Assembly (NCBI GenBank): GCA_034112085.1
Contig: JAWUWD010000074.1
Coordinates: forward strand, 1-8,383
Source: JAWUWD01 sp034112085
Lineage (GTDB): Bacteria; Bacteroidota; Bacteroidia; Cytophagales; Cyclobacteriaceae
DNA: 8,383 nt
Reading direction: 5' to 3'
In this document: in pieces, positions 6,461-8,383 of the stretch
How positions within the stretch are numbered: the stretch's first letter is position 1
How the letters are laid out: each line of letters opens with the position of its first letter
Notes under the pieces: model-generated
What the model saw: the letters and a program-made list of their open reading frames with translations, nothing else
Database searches by the model: none
Told to the model about the DNA's origin: nothing
Position numbers and translations under genes: made by a program

Positions 6461-6479
6461 TTCATTTGATGTAAATGAA
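6461..6479 (+). repeat. 7-base inverted repeat in the intergenic region
   Basis: TTCATTT (6461-6467) and AAATGAA (6473-6479) are exact reverse complements around a 5-base centre (GATGT). Only two of the pairs other than A:T are present at most, so as RNA it would be weak. As DNA it could be an operator for a dimeric regulator. It lies about 130 bases before the receptor start. Confidence 0.35.
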
Positions 6480-6608
6480 TAATTTATTAGGCATACCTAC
6501 TACATCTATCAGAAATTATTTTATATTTAGAAGTTAGTTAAAGGGAATCAACTGTATTAGTTCTCTAATTTTAATCCATAATTTGAATTGAAAACCAAAG
6601 CAATTACT

Positions 6609-8383
6609 ATGAAGAAATTTTTTACTAAATCAGTTTGGTCCACTGCGATTCTACTGTCTTGTTTCATTCACACCTCATGGGGACAAACCACTTCCATATC
6701 TGGTGTGGTCAAAGACGGAGGAAATGGTGAGACCTTAGCCGGAGTTAACATTGTTGTAAAAGGAAGAATAATCGGAACGATTACAGACGGTGATGGAGCT
6801 TTCAGCTTTTCCGTGAATTCAGCCCCTCCGATGACGATAAGTGCTTCCTTTATTGGTTTTATATCACAAGAAATCGAAATCACAGATGCGAATACTTCTG
6901 GATTAGACATAACACTTGAAGAGCAGTCTTTTTTAGGACAAGAAGTAGTTGTTTCTGCCTCTAGAGTAGAAGAGAGCATTCTCGAATCGCCTGTATCTAT
7001 TGAGAAAATGGATATTCTAGCCATTCAAAATACAGCATCTGATGACTATTACAAAGCGATCGCCAATCTCAAAGGAGTGGATGTATCAGCAAGTAGTATC
7101 AACTTTCAGATCATCAACGCTAGAGGTTTCAATTCAACTGGTAATACTAGATTTGTTCAGTTAATTGACGGCATGGATACTCAAGCTCCTGCATTGAACT
7201 TTCCAATAGGAAGTTTAAATGGGCCTACTTCTTTAGATATTGAAAGTATCGAGTTGATTCCTGGAGCTGCTTCTGCACTTTATGGACCAAATGCTTTTAA
7301 CGGAATACTATTGATGAACAGTAAAAGCCCTTTCGACTATCAAGGCGTTAGCGCAACTGCCAAAGTTAGTATGAATCACATCGGGGATTCTGATTTGAAC
7401 ACAGAAGAAGCGGGCGAGATAGGTCCAGGTTCTGCTCAGATGATGAATGAATTTGCCGTGAGATATGCCAAAGCATTTAATAACAAATTCGCCTTTAAGG
7501 TGAATCTATCTTACAGTCAAGCTGAAGATTGGTATGGTACTGATTTGAGAGATAGAAATGCTTCACAAATCCCTGCTGGTTTAACAGTGAATCCTGGCGC
7601 GAACTTAGTTCATGCATTTGGAGATGAAGTATCAACGAACTTAGCTTTGGTGGGATTAGCAGCTGGCATATCTGGATTACCATCTACTGTTGTTTCAAGA
7701 ACTCCTTATTTAGAGCAAGACTTGGTAGACTATGGTGCTAAAAACTTCAAAGTGAATACTGCATTGCATTATAGATTGACTGACAAACTTGAACTGTCAT
7801 ATGGATTAAACTATGGCTCTGGTACTACAGTATATACTGGTGCGCAGAGATATTCATTGTCTAATTTCAACATCAGTTCACATAAATTAGAATTGAAAGC
7901 TGATAACTTTTTTGTAAGGGCTTACACCACGATTGAAGATTCAGGAGATTCATACATAGCCGACTTAGCTGGCGTATTAATTAACGATTCTTGGAAATCA
8001 AATTCACAATGGTTTGGTGAATATGCTGGAGCCTTTGCAGGTGCTTTAGGTGCAGGAGGAACACAAGATGTTGCCCACGCTGCGGCTAGAGCATTTGCTG
8101 ATACAGGAAGATTAGTTCCTGGAACTGCTGGTTTTAATACTGCTTTTGACAATGCTAAAAATGAGGTTATTCCAGCTGGAGCCTTATTTGATGACAAATC
8201 AAAGTTCTACCATGCTGAAGGAATGTACGACTTCAAGAATCAAATTGATTTTATGGGTTTACAAATTGGTGCAAGTTATAAACTATATGACCTTGGGTCT
8301 AACGGTACTATCTTTGCAGATACAGTCGGTAACGACATCACCATTCAAGAACTCGGAGCTTTCATGCAGGCATCTAAGCGTGT
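6609..8383 (+). CDS. TonB-dependent outer-membrane receptor, 3' end beyond window
   Basis: This outer-membrane beta-barrel receptor takes up an unknown ligand using energy from TonB-ExbB-ExbD. The frame is open from the ATG at 6609 through the last base, giving 591 complete codons. A signal peptide covers about residues 1-25 (MKK start, hydrophobic core, ending near SWG before QTT). A carboxypeptidase-regulatory-like beta-sandwich spans about 28-104 (ISGVVKD, GVNIVVKG, GTITDGDGAFSFSV). EVVVSASRVEESILESPVSI (112-131) leads into the plug domain. The plug, to about 240, includes NARGFNSTGNTRFVQLIDGM (170-189), DIESIELIPGAASALYGPNA (210-229) and FNGILLMNSKSPFD (230-243). Barrel strands follow. 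The segment near 490-550, with RAFADTGRLVPGTAGFN and YHAEGMYDF, looks like that of a recurrent Bacteroidota receptor subgroup. No SusD-like partner is visible in the window, so a glycan role cannot be argued. The ATG is preceded by an AT-rich leader. Confidence 0.95.
   Translation, partial: MKKFFTKSVWSTAILLSCFIHTSWGQTTSISGVVKDGGNGETLAGVNIVVKGRIIGTITDGDGAFSFSVNSAPPMTISASFIGFISQEIEITDANTSGLDITLEEQSFLGQEVVVSASRVEESILESPVSIEKMDILAIQNTASDDYYKAIANLKGVDVSASSINFQIINARGFNSTGNTRFVQLIDGMDTQAPALNFPIGSLNGPTSLDIESIELIPGAASALYGPNAFNGILLMNSKSPFDYQGVSATAKVSMNHIGDSDLNTEEAGEIGPGSAQMMNEFAVRYAKAFNNKFAFKVNLSYSQAEDWYGTDLRDRNASQIPAGLTVNPGANLVHAFGDEVSTNLALVGLAAGISGLPSTVVSRTPYLEQDLVDYGAKNFKVNTALHYRLTDKLELSYGLNYGSGTTVYTGAQRYSLSNFNISSHKLELKADNFFVRAYTTIEDSGDSYIADLAGVLINDSWKSNSQWFGEYAGAFAGALGAGGTQDVAHAAARAFADTGRLVPGTAGFNTAFDNAKNEVIPAGALFDDKSKFYHAEGMYDFKNQIDFMGLQIGASYKLYDLGSNGTIFADTVGNDITIQELGAFMQASKR

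Larger units (their letters stand above)
6246..6608. other. 363-base intergenic region before the TonB-dependent receptor gene
   Basis: This is the only long non-coding gap. It is very AT-rich and contains no recognisable RNA gene. I see two possible hairpins, at 6400-6437 and 6461-6479, and an unsupported 42-codon frame at 6346-6474. The T6 run at 6324-6329 is preceded only by a 4-base stem, so no convincing terminator for gldC is visible. Near the receptor start, TAATTTTA (6566-6573) and TAATTTG (6579-6585) partly resemble the Bacteroidota -7 promoter element, but neither has a good -33 partner. The region most likely holds the end of the gldC transcript plus the promoter and leader of the receptor gene. 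Confidence 0.55.

Noticed and set aside
6651..6662. Lipobox-like LLSC in the receptor signal peptide
   Set aside because: Leu at the -2 position is atypical, the hydrophobic core continues past the Cys, and a normal cleavage site near SWG/QTT fits better for a beta-barrel receptor.
6668..7024. Reverse-strand frame of 118 codons opposite the receptor start
   Set aside because: The + strand here encodes the signal peptide end, regulatory-like domain and plug start of the TonB-dependent receptor, so the reverse frame is a shadow.
7922..8197. Reverse-strand frame of 91 codons, Ala/Pro-rich
   Set aside because: Its composition is the complement of the Ala/Gly-rich barrel segment of the receptor; no family features or start signals are seen.
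1..8383. CRISPR array, phage, insertion sequence, toxin-antitoxin or defence system
   Set aside because: No spaced direct repeats, transposase or integrase motifs or defence-type domains were found; the gene content is chromosomal housekeeping, metabolism, gliding and transport.

Overview
The window looks like chromosomal DNA of a gliding-type Bacteroidota, most likely a marine Cytophagales relative. The evidence is a gldC homologue, the small DUF3098 membrane protein lying between ftsX and uppP, a short TruB without an RNA-binding tail, a TonB-dependent receptor with an N-terminal carboxypeptidase-regulatory-like domain, AT-rich translation starts with few Shine-Dalgarno motifs, and a low GC content. 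The genus is inference. All recognised genes are on the + strand.

Layout. Bases 1-68 are very AT-rich, with stops in every forward frame, and I assign nothing to them. From about 69 to 851 lies the C-terminal half (TM6 to TM11) of a neurotransmitter:sodium symporter, with TM1-TM5 missing. Next comes a tightly packed cluster: ftsX (871-1764, GTG start), a DUF3098 gene (1766-1975), uppP (1979-2767), truB (2769-3440) and ribF (3437-4369). Gaps are 1, 3 and 1 bases, then a 4-base ATGA overlap, so one polycistronic mRNA is very likely. After 30 AT-rich bases come the two subunits of a 3-oxoacid CoA-transferase, scoA (4400-5092) and scoB (5150-5806). They are separated by a perfect 12-base inverted repeat that covers the scoA stop codon. 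gldC follows (5898-6245). A 363-base intergenic region with two possible hairpins precedes a TonB-dependent receptor (6609 onward) that is still open at the window end.

How the genes fit together. The ftsX-DUF3098-uppP part concerns the cell envelope: division-linked control of peptidoglycan hydrolysis and recycling of the undecaprenyl carrier lipid. truB and ribF are housekeeping genes for tRNA pseudouridine-55 formation and FMN/FAD synthesis. scoAB activates acetoacetate or other 3-oxoacids with CoA from succinyl-CoA. gldC is a gliding-associated accessory gene. The receptor imports an unidentified ligand across the outer membrane.

I see no CRISPR array, phage, insertion sequence, tRNA, rRNA, toxin-antitoxin or defence system, and no convincing new multi-gene system. 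The points most worth a second look are the broken symporter at the left edge, the uncharacterised DUF3098 gene, the scoA/scoB inverted repeat, and the structured leader ahead of the receptor gene.
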